From positions 434,001-498,000 of the forward strand of contig NZ_JANKZL010000001.1 of the NCBI RefSeq assembly GCF_027568395.1: DNA of 64,000 nucleotides, written 5' to 3'. Shown here piece after piece: positions 36,215 to 48,143 of this stretch. The notes beneath the pieces were generated by a model. It was not told the origin of the DNA, searched no databases, and worked only from the letters and a program-made list of their open reading frames with translations. The number at the start of each line of letters is the position of its first letter. The first letter of the stretch is position 1. Source of the stretch: Aminobacter sp. HY435 (GTDB lineage Bacteria > Pseudomonadota > Alphaproteobacteria > Rhizobiales > Rhizobiaceae). The translations under genes were made by a program, and so were the position numbers.

Positions 36215-36341
36215 GGGTTCCCCCGGGTTTCCTTTCGGTCAGCGCGCCTGTGCGCCCTGCCCTGTTCACGTCCTCGCTCCGCCTCCGGAGCTGGCCGCGC
36301 GTTCCTTAGACGAGCCGTACCGGCCCGTCCACTTTCAAGCC

Positions 36342-36836
36342 TTAGCGGTACGGCGAGTCGATTGCGATGTTGCGCGCGATCTCGCGCTCCCACCGGTCGC
36401 CGTTGGCGAGCAGCTTGTCCTTGTCGTAGTACAGCTCCTCGCGCGTCTCCGTCGCGAATTCGAAGTTCGGCCCCTCGACGATGGCGTCCACCGGGCAGGC
36501 CTCCTGGCAGAAGCCGCAATAGATGCACTTCACCATGTCGATATCGTAGCGCACCGTGCGGCGTGTGCCGTCGTTGCGGCGCGGGCCGGCCTCGATGGTG
36601 ATGGCCTGCGCCGGGCAGATCGCCTCGCACAGCTTGCAGGCGATGCAGCGTTCCTCGCCGTTGGGATAGCGGCGCAGCGCGTGTTCGCCGCGGAAGCGCG
36701 GGCTGACCGGACCCTTTTCGTGCGGATAGTTCAGCGTCGGCTTCGGCGCGAAGAACTGGCGCATCGACAGGAAGAACGCGCCGACGAACTCTTTCAGCAG
36801 CAGCGATTTGGCGGCTTGGGCTAGCGCGGACATCAT
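36342..36836 (-). CDS. nuoI: NuoI, NADH-quinone oxidoreductase subunit I (two 4Fe-4S clusters)
   Basis: 164 residues from ATG 36836, in ATGA overlap with nuoH; a second ATG follows directly. Two ferredoxin motifs bind clusters N6a and N6b: [18 protein letters not shown] (about residues 62-79) and [18 protein letters not shown] (about 101-118). The N-terminal amphipathic helix [18 protein letters not shown] docks to the membrane arm. It passes electrons to NuoB. Confidence 0.95.
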   Translation of the reverse strand: MMSALAQAAKSLLLKEFVGAFFLSMRQFFAPKPTLNYPHEKGPVSPRFRGEHALRRYPNGEERCIACKLCEAICPAQAITIEAGPRRNDGTRRTVRYDIDMVKCIYCGFCQEACPVDAIVEGPNFEFATETREELYYDKDKLLANGDRWEREIARNIAIDSPYR

Positions 36837-37876
36837 GCTGCTCCCGAAAGCTTGAGGACGGCGGCGGTGATGACGACCATCGCCAGCGAGATCGGCAGGA
36901 ACACCTTCCAGCCCAGGCGCATCAGCTGGTCGTAGCGGTAGCGCGGCACGAAGGCCTTCACCATGGCGAACATGAAGAACACCATGCAGACCTTGAGCAC
37001 GAACCAGATCACGCCGGGAACCCAGGTGAAAGGTGCGAAGTCGAACGGCGGCAGCCATCCGCCGAGGAACAGGATCGTCGTCAGCGCGCACATCAAGACG
37101 ATGGCCACGTATTCGCCGAGGAAGAACAGCAGGAACGGCGTCGACGAATACTCGATCATGTGACCGGCTACGAGTTCCGACTCGGCTTCGACCAGGTCGA
37201 AGGGCGGGCGGTTCGTCTCGGCCAGCGCCGAGATGAAGAAGATCACGAACATCGGAAACAGCACGAGCCAGTTCCAGTCGAGGAACGAGTTCGGCAGGCC
37301 GAGGCTGGTGCCGATGCCGTCGCCCTGCGACAGCACGATGTCCGTCAGGTTGAGCGAGCCGGCGGTCAAGAGCACGCAGACGATGACGAAGCCGATCGAG
37401 ACTTCATACGACACCATCTGTGCCGCCGAGCGCAGCGCGCCGAGGAACGGATATTTCGAGTTCGAGGCCCAGCCGCCCATGATCACGCCATAGACCTCGA
37501 GCGAGGAGATGGCGAAGACATAGAGGATGCCGACATTGACGTTGGCGATGGCCCAGCCCTCGCTGACCGGGATCACCGCCCATGCCGAGATCGCCAGAAC
37601 CGCCGAGACGACAGGCGCAAGCAGGAATACGCCCTTGTTGGCGCCTGACGGGATCACCGGCTCCTTGAAGACGAACTTCAAAAGGTCGGCGAAAGCCTGC
37701 AGCAGGCCCCAGGGACCGACGACGTTCGGACCGCGGCGCAGCTGCACGGCAGCCCAGATCTTGCGGTCGGCATAGAGGATGTAGGCGACGAAGATCAGCA
37801 GGACGACGATCAGGACGACCGACTTCAAGAGGATGATCAGCGCCGGCAGGACGTAGAAGGAGAAAAAGGTATCCAT
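36833..37876 (-). CDS. nuoH: NuoH, NADH-quinone oxidoreductase subunit H
   Basis: 347 residues from ATG 37876, eight or so membrane helices. [46 protein letters not shown] and [21 protein letters not shown] are the invariant loops that form the quinone entry chamber against NuoB and NuoD. Located between nuoG and nuoI, as in other alphaproteobacterial operons. Confidence 0.95.
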   Translation of the reverse strand: MDTFFSFYVLPALIILLKSVVLIVVLLIFVAYILYADRKIWAAVQLRRGPNVVGPWGLLQAFADLLKFVFKEPVIPSGANKGVFLLAPVVSAVLAISAWAVIPVSEGWAIANVNVGILYVFAISSLEVYGVIMGGWASNSKYPFLGALRSAAQMVSYEVSIGFVIVCVLLTAGSLNLTDIVLSQGDGIGTSLGLPNSFLDWNWLVLFPMFVIFFISALAETNRPPFDLVEAESELVAGHMIEYSSTPFLLFFLGEYVAIVLMCALTTILFLGGWLPPFDFAPFTWVPGVIWFVLKVCMVFFMFAMVKAFVPRYRYDQLMRLGWKVFLPISLAMVVITAAVLKLSGAA

Positions 37877-37884
37877 GACAGCCC

Positions 37885-39966
37885 TTACTCCGCCGCCTGC
37901 TTGAAGCCGTTCTTGGCCAGTGCCGAACATTCGGCCATCACCGCCGACGCGCGTGCGATCGGGTTGGTGAGATAGAAGTCCTTCACCACGGAGGTGAAGA
38001 CGCCCTTGTTCAGCCGGCCGCCGAGCTTGGCGACCTTGGCGATATCATCGCTGTTGCCTGCCTCGACTGCGTCGATGCGGGCGAGATGCGGGTACTCCGC
38101 ATAGAGCCTGGCGCGCAGTTGCGGCAGCGAGTCGAAGGGCAGCTTGTGGCCGAGCACGTCGGACAGCGCCCTGAGGATCGCCCAGTCTTCCTTCGCCTCG
38201 CCCGGCGCGAAACCGGCGCGGGTCGTCTGCTGCACGCGGCCCTCGGTGTTGACATAGGTGCCGGACTTCTCGGTATAGGCGGCAGCCGGCAGGATGACGT
38301 CGGCGCGGTGGGCGCCATTGTCGCCATGCGTGCCGACATAGACCACGAAGGCGCCGCCGGCCTTGGACATGTCGATCTCGTCGGCGCCGAGCAGGAACAG
38401 AACATCGGCATCGCCGAGCATCGCAGCCACGTTCTTGCCGCCCTCGCCCGGCACGAAGCCGACGTCGAGACCGCCGACGCGCGCGGCAGCAGTGTGCAGG
38501 ACGGCAAAGCCGTTCCAGTCAGCACGGCTGGCCTTGACCGCGGTGGCTAGCTTGGCCGCCTGGCCGAGAACCGCTGCGCCATCGGCACGTGCGATCGCGC
38601 CCTGTCCGACGATGATCAGCGGGTTCGATGCCTTCTTGAGAACCGAGAAGAACTTGCCGTTGCCTTCGGCCAGATCCTTGAGCGTGTCCGGGCCGGAACC
38701 GAGCTGCTCGTACTGGTAGCGCGTGTCGCCGATCTCGCCGATGACGGCGACCGGCACGTTGGCGGCCCGCCAGTGCTTGCGGATGCGGGCATTGAGCACC
38801 GAAGCCTCGAAGCGCGGGTTGGCGCCGATGATCAGGATCGCGTCGGCCTGCTCGATGCCCTCGATGGTCGGGTTGAAGATGTAGCTGGCGCGGCCGAGCG
38901 AAGGGTCGAGCGCTGCGCCATCCTGGCGGCAGTCGATGTTCTTCGAGCCGAGCGAGGTCATCAGCTGCTTCAGCGCGTACATTTCCTCAACGGTCGCGAG
39001 GTCGCCTGATATGGCGCCGATGCGCTCGGCCGAAGTCTTGGCGACGGTGCCCTTGATGGCGGCGAAGGCTTCGGCCCAGGTCGCGGGCAGAAGCTTGCCG
39101 TCCTTGCGCACATACGGACGGTCGAGGCGCTGCGTGCGCAGGCCGTCCCAGATGAAACGGGTCTTGTCGGAGATCCACTCCTCGTTCACCTGCTCGTTGA
39201 TGCGCGGCATGATGCGCATCACTTCGCGGCCACGCGTGTCGACGCGGATCGCCGAACCGACAGCGTCCATCACGTCGATGGATTCGGTCTTGCTCAGTTC
39301 CCACGGACGCGCCTGGAAGGCGTAGGGCTTCGAGGTAAGCGCGCCGACCGGGCACAGGTCGATGACGTTGCCCTGCAGTTCGGAGGTCATCGCCTGTTCG
39401 AGATAGGTGGTGATCTCGGCGTCCTCGCCGCGGCCGATCAGGCCGAGCTCGGAAATGCCGGCGACTTCAGTGGTGAAGCGGACGCAGCGCGTGCAGTGGA
39501 TACAGCGCGTCATGATCGTCTTGACCAGCGGGCCGATATACTTGTCTTCGACGGCGCGCTTGTTTTCGTTGTAGCGCGAACCGTCGAGCCCGAAGGCCAT
39601 CGCCTGGTCCTGCAAGTCGCATTCGCCGCCCTGGTCGCAGATCGGGCAGTCGAGCGGGTGGTTGATGAGCAGGAACTCCATCACGCCTTCGCGGGCCTTC
39701 TTGACCATCGGCGTGTTGGTGAAGATCTCAGGCGCTTCGCCGTTCGGGCCGGGGCGCAGGTCGCGCACGCCCATGGCGCAGGACGCCGCCGGCTTGGGCG
39801 GCCCGCCCTTCACCTCGACAAGGCACATGCGGCAATTGCCGGCGATCGAGAGCCGCTCATGGAAGCAGAAGCGCGGCACTTCCGCGCCCGCCTCTTCCGC
39901 CGCCTGCAGCAGCGTATAGTGGTCGGGTACCGAAATCTCTTTCCCGTCGACCTTAAGCTTTGCCAT
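37885..39966 (-). CDS. nuoG: NuoG, NADH-quinone oxidoreductase subunit G
   Basis: 693 residues. The N-terminal 2Fe-2S domain has [21 protein letters not shown]; the His-Cys3 site is [19 protein letters not shown]; the 4Fe-4S site [16 protein letters not shown] follows. The rest is a molybdopterin-oxidoreductase-like fold without cofactor. It forms the electron-wire part of the peripheral arm with NuoE and NuoF. A 78-base gap separates it from the orphan helix-hairpin-helix gene upstream. Confidence 0.95.
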   Translation of the reverse strand: MAKLKVDGKEISVPDHYTLLQAAEEAGAEVPRFCFHERLSIAGNCRMCLVEVKGGPPKPAASCAMGVRDLRPGPNGEAPEIFTNTPMVKKAREGVMEFLLINHPLDCPICDQGGECDLQDQAMAFGLDGSRYNENKRAVEDKYIGPLVKTIMTRCIHCTRCVRFTTEVAGISELGLIGRGEDAEITTYLEQAMTSELQGNVIDLCPVGALTSKPYAFQARPWELSKTESIDVMDAVGSAIRVDTRGREVMRIMPRINEQVNEEWISDKTRFIWDGLRTQRLDRPYVRKDGKLLPATWAEAFAAIKGTVAKTSAERIGAISGDLATVEEMYALKQLMTSLGSKNIDCRQDGAALDPSLGRASYIFNPTIEGIEQADAILIIGANPRFEASVLNARIRKHWRAANVPVAVIGEIGDTRYQYEQLGSGPDTLKDLAEGNGKFFSVLKKASNPLIIVGQGAIARADGAAVLGQAAKLATAVKASRADWNGFAVLHTAAARVGGLDVGFVPGEGGKNVAAMLGDADVLFLLGADEIDMSKAGGAFVVYVGTHGDNGAHRADVILPAAAYTEKSGTYVNTEGRVQQTTRAGFAPGEAKEDWAILRALSDVLGHKLPFDSLPQLRARLYAEYPHLARIDAVEAGNSDDIAKVAKLGGRLNKGVFTSVVKDFYLTNPIARASAVMAECSALAKNGFKQAAE

Positions 39967-40044
39967 AGCGCCTCAAATCCCGCGGATGATCCGCATTCCG
40001 TCCTGCTGGGAGCGCGGCTGGCGCCGCGCCCCGAAATCCACAAT

Positions 40045-40746
40045 TCAAGCGGTCCTGCCGCCTGCAAGCGTCGCCGCCTGCCCTATCCAGTCGTCGCGAC
40101 CGATCCGGCCCTTGAAGCCGAGATAGTCGTCGGCCCAGGCCACTTCCTGCGGCGTCCAGCCGGCGATCTGGCCGAACGTCCAGATGCCAAGGCCGTTCAG
40201 CACCTGCTCCAGCTTCGGGCCGATGCCCGAAATCGCCTTGAGATCGTCAGGCGTTTGCGGCCTTTCGATCGCTGCGGGCTGCCTGAAATCCTCAGGCTGG
40301 AGCCCCGCCGCCACCTCTTCGGCAGCTGCAACCTCGATGTCCACGGGCTCGACGGCGGCAACCACCGGCTTCGCCTCGGCCTTCTCCAGCTTCCGCGCCA
40401 GGGTTTTCACCTCGGCGATCAGTGAAGCCGTCGTCGCTTCGGCCCGCTTCGATGCCATTTGCACGGGCGTCGACTGCGCTTGGCCGCCGAAATCGCCGAA
40501 ATCAGGCGAAAACAGCCGCTGCGCAGCCTCCGATGCACCAGTTACGGCCCCGATCCAGACGCCCATGGCGTGACTGGCGAGGCCGACACCCAGTGCCGAA
40601 GCAGCAGCGATTCCGGCGGCGGGGTGTACCATCAGATTTGCCGTACCGGCAAAGTCCTTTGGCAACATCGCCACGAAGTCCCTGTTCATCTGCTCCAAAC
40701 GTTCCATCTCAGGCACTGCACTTTCGGGAATGGGAAATGTCGACAT
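40045..40746 (-). CDS. Phasin-like / helix-hairpin-helix protein inside the nuo operon
   Basis: 233 residues from ATG 40746 with AAGGAG 6-7 bases upstream. The N-terminal part (about 1-75) is a helical, phasin-like segment (MERLEQMNRDFVAMLPKDF, then an Ala/Gly-rich stretch). A short coiled-coil (about 108-128) and an Ala/Glu/Val-rich linker follow. The C-terminal 65 residues (DDLKAISGIGPKLEQVLNGL ... FKGRIGRDDWIGQA) contain a helix-hairpin-helix motif nearly the same as the C-terminal extension of NuoE from this operon. Its role is unknown; the shared domain and position argue for a complex I-linked accessory or assembly function. Confidence 0.75.
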   Translation of the reverse strand: MSTFPIPESAVPEMERLEQMNRDFVAMLPKDFAGTANLMVHPAAGIAAASALGVGLASHAMGVWIGAVTGASEAAQRLFSPDFGDFGGQAQSTPVQMASKRAEATTASLIAEVKTLARKLEKAEAKPVVAAVEPVDIEVAAAEEVAAGLQPEDFRQPAAIERPQTPDDLKAISGIGPKLEQVLNGLGIWTFGQIAGWTPQEVAWADDYLGFKGRIGRDDWIGQAATLAGGRTA

Positions 40747-40845
40747 TGGTAGCTCCTTGTCGCCTTCGCCGTTCGCCTCTGCCTTGTCCGTTTCCTGTAT
40801 CGGGCCTTTGGCCCGCACTTTCTGATTCTCACAAACCGCACAAAC

Positions 40846-41150
40846 TCAAAGACAGTTGTACGGCCCGCCTTCCCTGCCTGCGAACAAAGCTCCAGCGAGC
40901 CCGCCAACCAAGATCACCACATTCAACGCCGCCAGATAGCCTTTTGCCTCGCGCGCCTTTGGCCTGAACATCCCATTTGCCAGCACAGCCAACGCAATAG
41001 CTCCGCAGCCCAGCACCACGGGCATTGGCAAAAGAAGGAGCAATCCCCAACAGCTCGCGAACGTATACGAACCAGCCTTTGCATATGCAGCAGCAGCCAT
41101 GGCAAGCCAAAATGCCACGTGCGCAACAGCAAAGAGTCGGCTCGTTTTGG

Positions 41151-41154
<4 letters not shown>
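40846..41154 (-). CDS. Unknown 102-residue membrane protein coupled to nuoF
   Basis: Starts at ATG 41154, overlapping the nuoF stop as ATGA. Three hydrophobic segments are seen: [19 protein letters not shown] (about 7-25), [20 protein letters not shown] (about 34-53) and [20 protein letters not shown] (about 74-93). No family is recognised. Short polar ends and a GGPYNCL tail carry two of the protein's Cys residues. It lies between nuoF and the orphan helix-hairpin-helix gene and is probably translated with complex I. Confidence 0.7.
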
Positions 41155-42458
<1,304 letters not shown>

Positions 42459-42469
42459 GGTTGCGCTCC

Positions 42470-43588
42470 TCAGACCGGCTTCTTGCCGAAGACGCGGATG
42501 TATTCGGCCACGCCGCCCTTGGCGAGAGCCTTGGCCTGCTTGACCCAGTCGTCACGCTCGATGCGGCCCTTGAAATTCAGGTAGCCGTCGACCCACTCGC
42601 GCTCGGCCTTCTTCCATGCCGCCACCTGGGCAAAGGTGAAGATGCCGAGTTCGTGCAGCGTGCCTTCGATCTTCGGGCCGACGCCCGAGATCAGCTTGAG
42701 GTCGTCGACAGCGGTCGGACGGGCGATGCCAGCCGGCCGGTTCTTGTCCTCGAGCGACGGCTTGGCCGCAGCCTTCGGTGCGGCGACGCTTGCGGCCTTC
42801 TCGGCAGCGGGAGCCGCCTTGACCTTCGACGGCGACTTGACGGCCGGGCTGGTCTCGATCGCGTCGGTCTTTGGTGCAGCCGCATTGGACGGCGGCACGG
42901 TTGCTTCCGTTGCGGCGGCCCTTGCAGCCTTCGAAGCAGCCTTGGCTTCCTTGTCGCGGGTGGTCTTGAGAACCGACTTCTCGTCCTTGAGCGCAGTAAA
43001 ACCGGTCAACGGCGAGGAAAACTCGCGCCCGGTCTGTGGACCGGTCTTGACCTGCTCGCCCTTGCCGGCCTCGAACAGGTCGATGATCTCGGCCAGGCGC
43101 TCCGGCGTCAGGTCCTCGTAGGTGTCCTTGAAGATCATGACCATCGGTGCGTTGACGCAAGCGCCGAGACACTCGACCTCTTCCCACGACAGCGTGCCCG
43201 CCTCATTGGTGTGGAACTGGTCGTGATGGATCTTCGAGCGGCAGACATCCATCAGCTCTTCCGAGCCGCGCAGCATGCACGGCGTGGTGCCGCAAACCTG
43301 GATGTGGGCGCGCGTACCGACCGGCTTGAGCTGGAACTGGGTGTAGAAGGTCGCCACTTCCAGCGCGCGGATGTAAGGCATATCAAGCATGTCGGCGACA
43401 TGCTCGATGGCAGCCTTGGTCACCCAGCCGTCCTGTTCCTGCGCCAGCATCAGCAGCGGGATGACGGCCGACTGTTCGCGGCCCTTGGGGTACTTCTTGA
43501 TCCAGGTCTTGGCCTGCGCGGTGAACGCCTTGTTGAAGGCGAAGGACGCGGGCTGGACGCTGGCTTCTGCGAGACGGCGGACTGACAT
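42470..43588 (-). CDS. nuoE: NuoE with long C-terminal extension
   Basis: 372 residues, far longer than the roughly 170-residue core. The thioredoxin-like 2Fe-2S core (about 1-170) has [31 protein letters not shown] and [15 protein letters not shown], holding the four Cys ligands of N1a. Residues about 180-290 are a low-complexity Ala/Lys/Pro-rich linker. The last 70 residues form a helix-hairpin-helix-type domain ([20 protein letters not shown] ... [14 protein letters not shown]) shared with the orphan protein at 40045-40746. The start codon lies next to the nuoD stop. Confidence 0.95.
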   Translation of the reverse strand: MSVRRLAEASVQPASFAFNKAFTAQAKTWIKKYPKGREQSAVIPLLMLAQEQDGWVTKAAIEHVADMLDMPYIRALEVATFYTQFQLKPVGTRAHIQVCGTTPCMLRGSEELMDVCRSKIHHDQFHTNEAGTLSWEEVECLGACVNAPMVMIFKDTYEDLTPERLAEIIDLFEAGKGEQVKTGPQTGREFSSPLTGFTALKDEKSVLKTTRDKEAKAASKAARAAATEATVPPSNAAAPKTDAIETSPAVKSPSKVKAAPAAEKAASVAAPKAAAKPSLEDKNRPAGIARPTAVDDLKLISGVGPKIEGTLHELGIFTFAQVAAWKKAEREWVDGYLNFKGRIERDDWVKQAKALAKGGVAEYIRVFGKKPV

Positions 43589-44779
43589 TTAGCGGTCGAC
43601 CTCACCAAACACGATGTCGAGGGAGCCGAGAACGGCTGAGATATCCGCCAGCATGTGGCCGCGGCACAGGAAATCCATCGCCTGGAGATGGGCGAAGCCT
43701 GGCGCGCGCAGCTTGCAGCGGTATGGCTTGTTGGTGCCGTCGGAGACGAGGAAGACGCCGAACTCGCCCTTCGGCGCCTCGACGGCCGCATAAACCTCGC
43801 CAGCCGGCACGCGGTAGCCTTCGGTGTAGAGCTTGAAGTGATGGATCAGAGATTCCATCGAGCGCTTCATTGCCTGGCGCTTCGGCGGAACGACCTTGCC
43901 GTCCATGTTCGAGACCGGGCCGACGCTTTCCTTGCCGAGCAAAAGATCGACGCACTGGCGCATGATCTTCGCCGACTGGCGCATCTCTTCCATGCGGATC
44001 AGGTAGCGGTCGTAGCAGTCGCCGTTCTTGCCGATCGGAATGTCGAAATCCATCTCCGAGTAGCATTCGTAAGGCTGGCTCTTGCGCAGGTCCCAGGCAG
44101 CGCCCGAACCGCGCACCATCACGCCCGAGAAACCCCAGGCCCATGCGTCTTCGAGCGAGACCACGCCGATGTCGACGTTGCGCTGCTTGAAGATGCGGTT
44201 CGGGGTCAGCAGGTCGTCGAGGTTTTTCACCGTTTGCAGGAACGGATCGATCCACTTGCCGATGTCCTCGACCAGCTTCTGCGGCAAATCCTGATGGACG
44301 CCGCCGGGCCGGAAATAGGCTGCGTGCATGCGCGCGCCGCAGGCGCGTTCATAAAACACCATCAGCTTTTCGCGCTCTTCAAAGCCCCACAGCGGCGGGG
44401 TCAGCGCGCCGACGTCCATCGCCTGCGTCGTGACGTTGAGCAGATGCGACAGGATGCGGCCGATCTCGGAGTAGAGCACGCGGATGATCTGGCCGCGCTT
44501 CGGCACTTCGAGGCCGAGCAGGCGCTCGACCGCCAGCGCAAAGGCATGTTCCTGGTTCATCGGCGCGACGTAGTCGAGACGATCGAAATAGGGCACGGCC
44601 TGCAGATAGGTCTTCTGCTCGATCAGCTTTTCGGTGCCGCGGTGCAGCAGGCCGATATGCGGATCGACGCGGTCGACGACTTCGCCATCGAGTTCGAGCA
44701 CCAGGCGCAGAACGCCGTGCGCCGCCGGATGCTGCGGGCCGAAGTTGATGTTGAAGTTGCGGACGGAGGTTTCAGCCAT
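43589..44779 (-). CDS. nuoD: NuoD, NADH-quinone oxidoreductase subunit D
   Basis: 396 residues. [22 protein letters not shown] is the N-terminal quinone-site loop with the key His, [15 protein letters not shown] and GVHQDLP follow, and the C-terminus ends in VFGEVDR. NuoD derives from a hydrogenase large subunit and, with NuoB, forms the quinone reduction site of complex I. Adjacent to nuoE with no gap. Confidence 0.96.
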   Translation of the reverse strand: MAETSVRNFNINFGPQHPAAHGVLRLVLELDGEVVDRVDPHIGLLHRGTEKLIEQKTYLQAVPYFDRLDYVAPMNQEHAFALAVERLLGLEVPKRGQIIRVLYSEIGRILSHLLNVTTQAMDVGALTPPLWGFEEREKLMVFYERACGARMHAAYFRPGGVHQDLPQKLVEDIGKWIDPFLQTVKNLDDLLTPNRIFKQRNVDIGVVSLEDAWAWGFSGVMVRGSGAAWDLRKSQPYECYSEMDFDIPIGKNGDCYDRYLIRMEEMRQSAKIMRQCVDLLLGKESVGPVSNMDGKVVPPKRQAMKRSMESLIHHFKLYTEGYRVPAGEVYAAVEAPKGEFGVFLVSDGTNKPYRCKLRAPGFAHLQAMDFLCRGHMLADISAVLGSLDIVFGEVDR

Positions 44780-44788
44780 GTCGCCGCC

Positions 44789-45394
44789 TCAATTCGTCTT
44801 GGCTTTTTCGTCACCCGGCAGCACGTATTCGGTGCCTTCCCAGGGAGACAAAAAGTCGAAATTGCGGAATTCCTGCTTGAGCTCGACCGGCTCGTAGACA
44901 ACGCGCTTCTGCTCGTCGTCGTAGCGAACCTCGACGAAGCCGGTGAGCGGGAAGTCCTTGCGCAGGGGATGCCCCTCGAAGCCGTAGTCAGTCAGAAGAC
45001 GACGCAGGTCGGGATGGCCCGAAAACAGGATGCCGTACATGTCGTAGGCTTCACGCTCGAACCAGTCGGCGCCGGGATAGACCGAGGTGATCGACGGAAC
45101 CGGCGTGTCCTCGTCCGTGCTGACCTTGACGCGGATGCGCAGGTTCTGGCGCGGCGACAGCAGGTGATAAACGACGTCGAAACGGTTGCGGCGCTGCGGA
45201 TAGTCGACGCCTGCGGCATCGATGAACGATACGAACTGGCACTGCACGTCGCTGCGCAGGAAGGTCAGGGTATCGACGATGTCGGCAGCGTTCACCGTCA
45301 GCGTCAGCTCGCCATAGGCGACGACGCTTTCCACGATCTCGACATCGAGCTTTTCCGCGACATAGGCGGCAAGGTCGTTCAGGGCTTCACTCAT
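44789..45394 (-). CDS. nuoC: NuoC, NADH-quinone oxidoreductase subunit C
   Basis: 201 residues. [24 protein letters not shown] and [17 protein letters not shown] are the conserved 30-kDa-subunit signature. It is separate from NuoD, unlike the fused NuoCD of enterobacteria. The subunit stabilises the NuoB/NuoD junction. Six bases separate it from nuoB. Confidence 0.96.
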   Translation of the reverse strand: MSEALNDLAAYVAEKLDVEIVESVVAYGELTLTVNAADIVDTLTFLRSDVQCQFVSFIDAAGVDYPQRRNRFDVVYHLLSPRQNLRIRVKVSTDEDTPVPSITSVYPGADWFEREAYDMYGILFSGHPDLRRLLTDYGFEGHPLRKDFPLTGFVEVRYDDEQKRVVYEPVELKQEFRNFDFLSPWEGTEYVLPGDEKAKTN

Positions 45395-45400
45395 CTGGGC

Positions 45401-45982
45401 TCACCGCTCGATCGTGCCGGTGCGGCGAATCTTCTTCTGCAGAAGAAGGATGCCGTAGAGCAGCGCTTCGGCGGTCGGAGGACAGCCGGGAACGTAGATG
45501 TCGACAGGCACGACGCGATCGCAGCCGCGCACCACCGAATAGGAATAGTGATAGTAGCCGCCGCCATTGGCGCACGAGCCCATCGAGATGACGTAGCGCG
45601 GCTCCGGCATCTGGTCGTAGACCTTGCGCAGCGCCGGCGCCATCTTGTTGGTCAGCGTGCCGGCGACGATCATCACGTCCGACTGGCGCGGTGAAGCGCG
45701 CGGCGCGATGCCGAAGCGTTCGGCGTCATAGCGCGGCATTGAGATGTGCATCATCTCGACGGCGCAGCAGGCCAGGCCGAAGGTCATCCACATCAGCGAG
45801 CCGGTGCGCGCCCAGGTGATCAGCGCCTCGGACGAGGTGACGAGGAAGCCCTTGTCGGACAGCTCGCTGTTCAGATCGCCGAAGAAGGCGTCGTCGGAGC
45901 CGATGGGCTTGCCGGTGTTCGGATCGATGATGCCTTTCGGCTTCGGTGCGATCAGGGTGCCGGAGGCGTCGTTCAATCCCAT
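45401..45982 (-). CDS. nuoB: NuoB, NADH-quinone oxidoreductase subunit B
   Basis: 193 residues from ATG 45982, preceded by GGAG with 7-base spacing; it overlaps nuoA by 10 bases. [31 protein letters not shown] and [15 protein letters not shown] hold the four Cys ligands of cluster N2, which reduces quinone. An N-terminal extension of about 30 residues is rich in Gly/Pro/Asp, as in other alphaproteobacteria. Confidence 0.96.
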   Translation of the reverse strand: MGLNDASGTLIAPKPKGIIDPNTGKPIGSDDAFFGDLNSELSDKGFLVTSSEALITWARTGSLMWMTFGLACCAVEMMHISMPRYDAERFGIAPRASPRQSDVMIVAGTLTNKMAPALRKVYDQMPEPRYVISMGSCANGGGYYHYSYSVVRGCDRVVPVDIYVPGCPPTAEALLYGILLLQKKIRRTGTIER

Positions 45983-46338
45983 TCCAGCGCTCCCTTTTTC
46001 CACTCATAGATAAAGCCGATGGTCAGCACGCCCAGGAAGACCATCATCGACCAGAAGCCGAGCATGCCGATCTCGCGGAACGCCACCGCCCACGGGAACA
46101 GGAACGCCACTTCGAGATCGAAGATGATGAACAGGATGGAGACCAGATAAAAGCGGATGTCGAACTTCATGCGGGCGTCGTCGAACGAGTTGAAACCGCA
46201 CTCGTATGCCGACAGCTTTTCCGGGTCCGGACTGCGGTAGGCGACAAGAAAGGGCGCCACGATAAGGGCGATGCCGACCAGTAGTGCCACACCGATAAAG
46301 ATGACGATGGGCAGATACGAACTCAGGAGAGCGCTCAT
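45973..46338 (-). CDS. nuoA: NuoA, NADH-quinone oxidoreductase subunit A
   Basis: 121 residues, three membrane helices. [31 protein letters not shown]-type loop is present (seen as [19 protein letters not shown] and [20 protein letters not shown]), with the conserved Cys and acidic residues of the quinone-site loop. First gene of the 14-gene nuo operon that runs to 30330. The operon promoter must lie in the 340-base gap to its right. Confidence 0.96.
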   Translation of the reverse strand: MSALLSSYLPIVIFIGVALLVGIALIVAPFLVAYRSPDPEKLSAYECGFNSFDDARMKFDIRFYLVSILFIIFDLEVAFLFPWAVAFREIGMLGFWSMMVFLGVLTIGFIYEWKKGALEWD

Positions 46339-46678
46339 GCTGCGAATTCCGTTGGTGGCCTATCCACCAGATTTACAGCACGGGATCCGTTTCCGGAAGC
46401 GCGACGGATCTCGCCGGCCAGACGAAACGGTCGTGCTGCAATGCGGCGACGGTTAGCGCAGGCGGTCGGGCGAAGCAAGCCCAACCTTGTCCAAAAGGAG
46501 GCAAAGCCCACCGCTGGACCAAAATCCAGTGTGTGTTGCTCCTGTTTGATTTCCTTCTCTTTTTACTCCACTTTTATCTCCTGACAAGCCTGGAACCGCG
46601 CTGCTGCTAGCCTTGCAGCGGAATACTGATTCCGATGCCCTTGCGTCACACCAACACGGACTGCGATAGCTTGCCGCA
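46339..46678. other. Intergenic region between nuoA and the YcaQ-like gene
   Basis: No gene is supported in this 340-base gap between divergent genes. The minus strand has a possible weak promoter for nuo: TTGTCA followed after 16 bases by TAAAAA, in the A-rich stretch near 46560-46590. GGGCGAAGCAAGCCC near 46468-46482 is a small hairpin. Both calls are tentative. Confidence 0.4.
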
Positions 46679-47905
46679 ATGAGAGAAAAATTATCGCTTT
46701 CGAGCGCCCGCCGTATAGCTTTGGCAGCACAGGGTTTCGCCGACCCGCGCCCCACCGGCGCGATCACGCGGCGTCACCTGCAGCGCGTGCTCGACCGTAT
46801 CGGCCTGTTTCAGATCGACTCGGTCAGTGCGGTGGTGCGGGCCCATTACATGCCGCTCTATGCACGACTCGGCCCCTACCCCATGGCGCTGCTCGATGAC
46901 GCCATGCAGACCCGCAAGCGCCTGCTGTTCGAGTACTGGGCGCATGAGGCGTCGCTGCTGCCGCTGGAGACCTTTCCGCTGCTGCGCTGGCGCATGGCGC
47001 GGGCCGAGGACGGCATGTATGGCGGGCTTGCCAAGTTCGGCCGTGCAAACAGGCCTTACATAGAAGAGATATTTGGCCAGGTGGTCGACCGCGGTCCGAT
47101 CGCTGCTTCCGACATCGAAGGCTCCAAGGGCGCCGGCGGCTGGTGGGGCTGGAGCCGCGAGAAGCACGCCTTCGAATGGCTGTTCTGGGCCGGTCGCATC
47201 ACCACCCATTCCCGCCGCGGCTTCGAGCGCCTCTACGACCTGCCGGAACGGGTCCTGCCGGCCGCCATCTACAACAGTCCGGTTCCGGCAGCCGCCGACG
47301 CGCACCGCGAACTGCTACGCATCTCGGCTCGCGCCCATGGCGTGGCGACTGGCATCTGCCTGCGCGACTATTTCCGCCTGTCGCCTGCCGACATGAAGGG
47401 CCGGCTCGAGGAACTGGTCGAGATGGGCGAACTGATTCCCGTACGCGTCGAAGGCTGGGACCGGCAGGCCTATCTTCACGCCGATGCCCGCATTCCGCGC
47501 AAGGTTCATGCCCGCGCCCTGCTCGCGCCCTTCGATCCGCTCGTTTTCGAGCGCACGCGCGCCGAACAGCTGTTCGATTTCCGCTACCGCATCGAGATCT
47601 ACACCCCTGCGGAAAAGCGCCAGTACGGCTACTACGTGCTGCCCTTCCTGCTCGGCGAACGCATCGTCGCCCGCATCGACCTCAAGGCCGACCGTCCTGC
47701 CGGGATCCTGCGCGTCCATGCCGCCTATTCGGAGCCCTGCGCGCCGCCGGACACCGCGGCTGAACTTTACGAAGAGCTCAAGCAGATGCGCGACTGGCTC
47801 GGCCTCGAACGCATCGAGGTGACGCCCGCCGGTGACCTCGGGCCGGCACTGAGCGACATCGTTGGTCGCTCGTCCGCGTTGACTCCTCCCCTCACGAAAG
47901 CCTAA
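46679..47905 (+). CDS. YcaQ-like winged-helix DNA glycosylase (crosslink repair)
   Basis: 408 residues. LSLSSARRIALAAQGF starts the first winged helix, and IGLFQIDSVSAVVRAHYMPLYARLG contains QID, equal to the catalytic Gln-x-Asp of E. coli YcaQ. FEYWAHEASLLPLETFPLLRWRM, HAFEWLFWAGRI and LLAPFDPLVFERTRAEQLFDF are further family blocks. YcaQ/AlkX enzymes unhook interstrand DNA crosslinks made by nitrogen mustards and similar agents. The gene stands alone between nuo and the second cobalamin operon. Confidence 0.85.
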   Translation: MREKLSLSSARRIALAAQGFADPRPTGAITRRHLQRVLDRIGLFQIDSVSAVVRAHYMPLYARLGPYPMALLDDAMQTRKRLLFEYWAHEASLLPLETFPLLRWRMARAEDGMYGGLAKFGRANRPYIEEIFGQVVDRGPIAASDIEGSKGAGGWWGWSREKHAFEWLFWAGRITTHSRRGFERLYDLPERVLPAAIYNSPVPAAADAHRELLRISARAHGVATGICLRDYFRLSPADMKGRLEELVEMGELIPVRVEGWDRQAYLHADARIPRKVHARALLAPFDPLVFERTRAEQLFDFRYRIEIYTPAEKRQYGYYVLPFLLGERIVARIDLKADRPAGILRVHAAYSEPCAPPDTAAELYEELKQMRDWLGLERIEVTPAGDLGPALSDIVGRSSALTPPLTKA

Positions 47906-47924
47906 ATCGCCCACAGACGGTCCT

Positions 47925-48110
47925 TCGCCCGCAACGGCGGAGGCTAAGAGGGAATGCGGTGCGGCGCTTCGACGCCAAATCCGCGGCTGTCCCCGCAACT
48001 GTAAGCGACGAGCCAAGTCCGGTTACCACTGGGAAATCCTCCCGGGAAGGCGGCGCGAAGGCTAAGACTCGCGAGCCAGGAGACCTGCCGTCTGCAACAT
48101 TGATCCGATC
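47925..48110 (+). promoter_or_regulatory. Cobalamin (B12) riboswitch upstream of DUF1636-cobW-cobN
   Basis: The conserved pieces appear in order: AAGAGGGAATGCGGTGCGG from 47946, CCCCGCAACTGTAAGCGACG at 47991-48010, GCCAAGTCCGGTTACCACTG, GGGAAGGCGGCG, and the B12 box AGCCAGGAGACCTGCC at 48074-48089. It is followed about 40 bases later by the AAGGAG ribosome site of the DUF1636 gene. It should shut down cobaltochelatase and corrin-ring genes when adenosylcobalamin is plentiful. Confidence 0.95.
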
Positions 48111-48143
48111 GCCTGGCGGGTGTCCCGGGCAAGGAGCCTGGAT

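Noticed and set aside
46453-46767. A 104-codon minus-strand frame upstream of the YcaQ-like gene
   Set aside because: It overlaps the YcaQ-like start antisense, has no ribosome site and no recognisable composition.
48120-48143. GTG 48120 as the DUF1636 start
   Set aside because: It has no ribosome site, whereas TTG 48144 has AAGGAG at ideal spacing and falls after the riboswitch.
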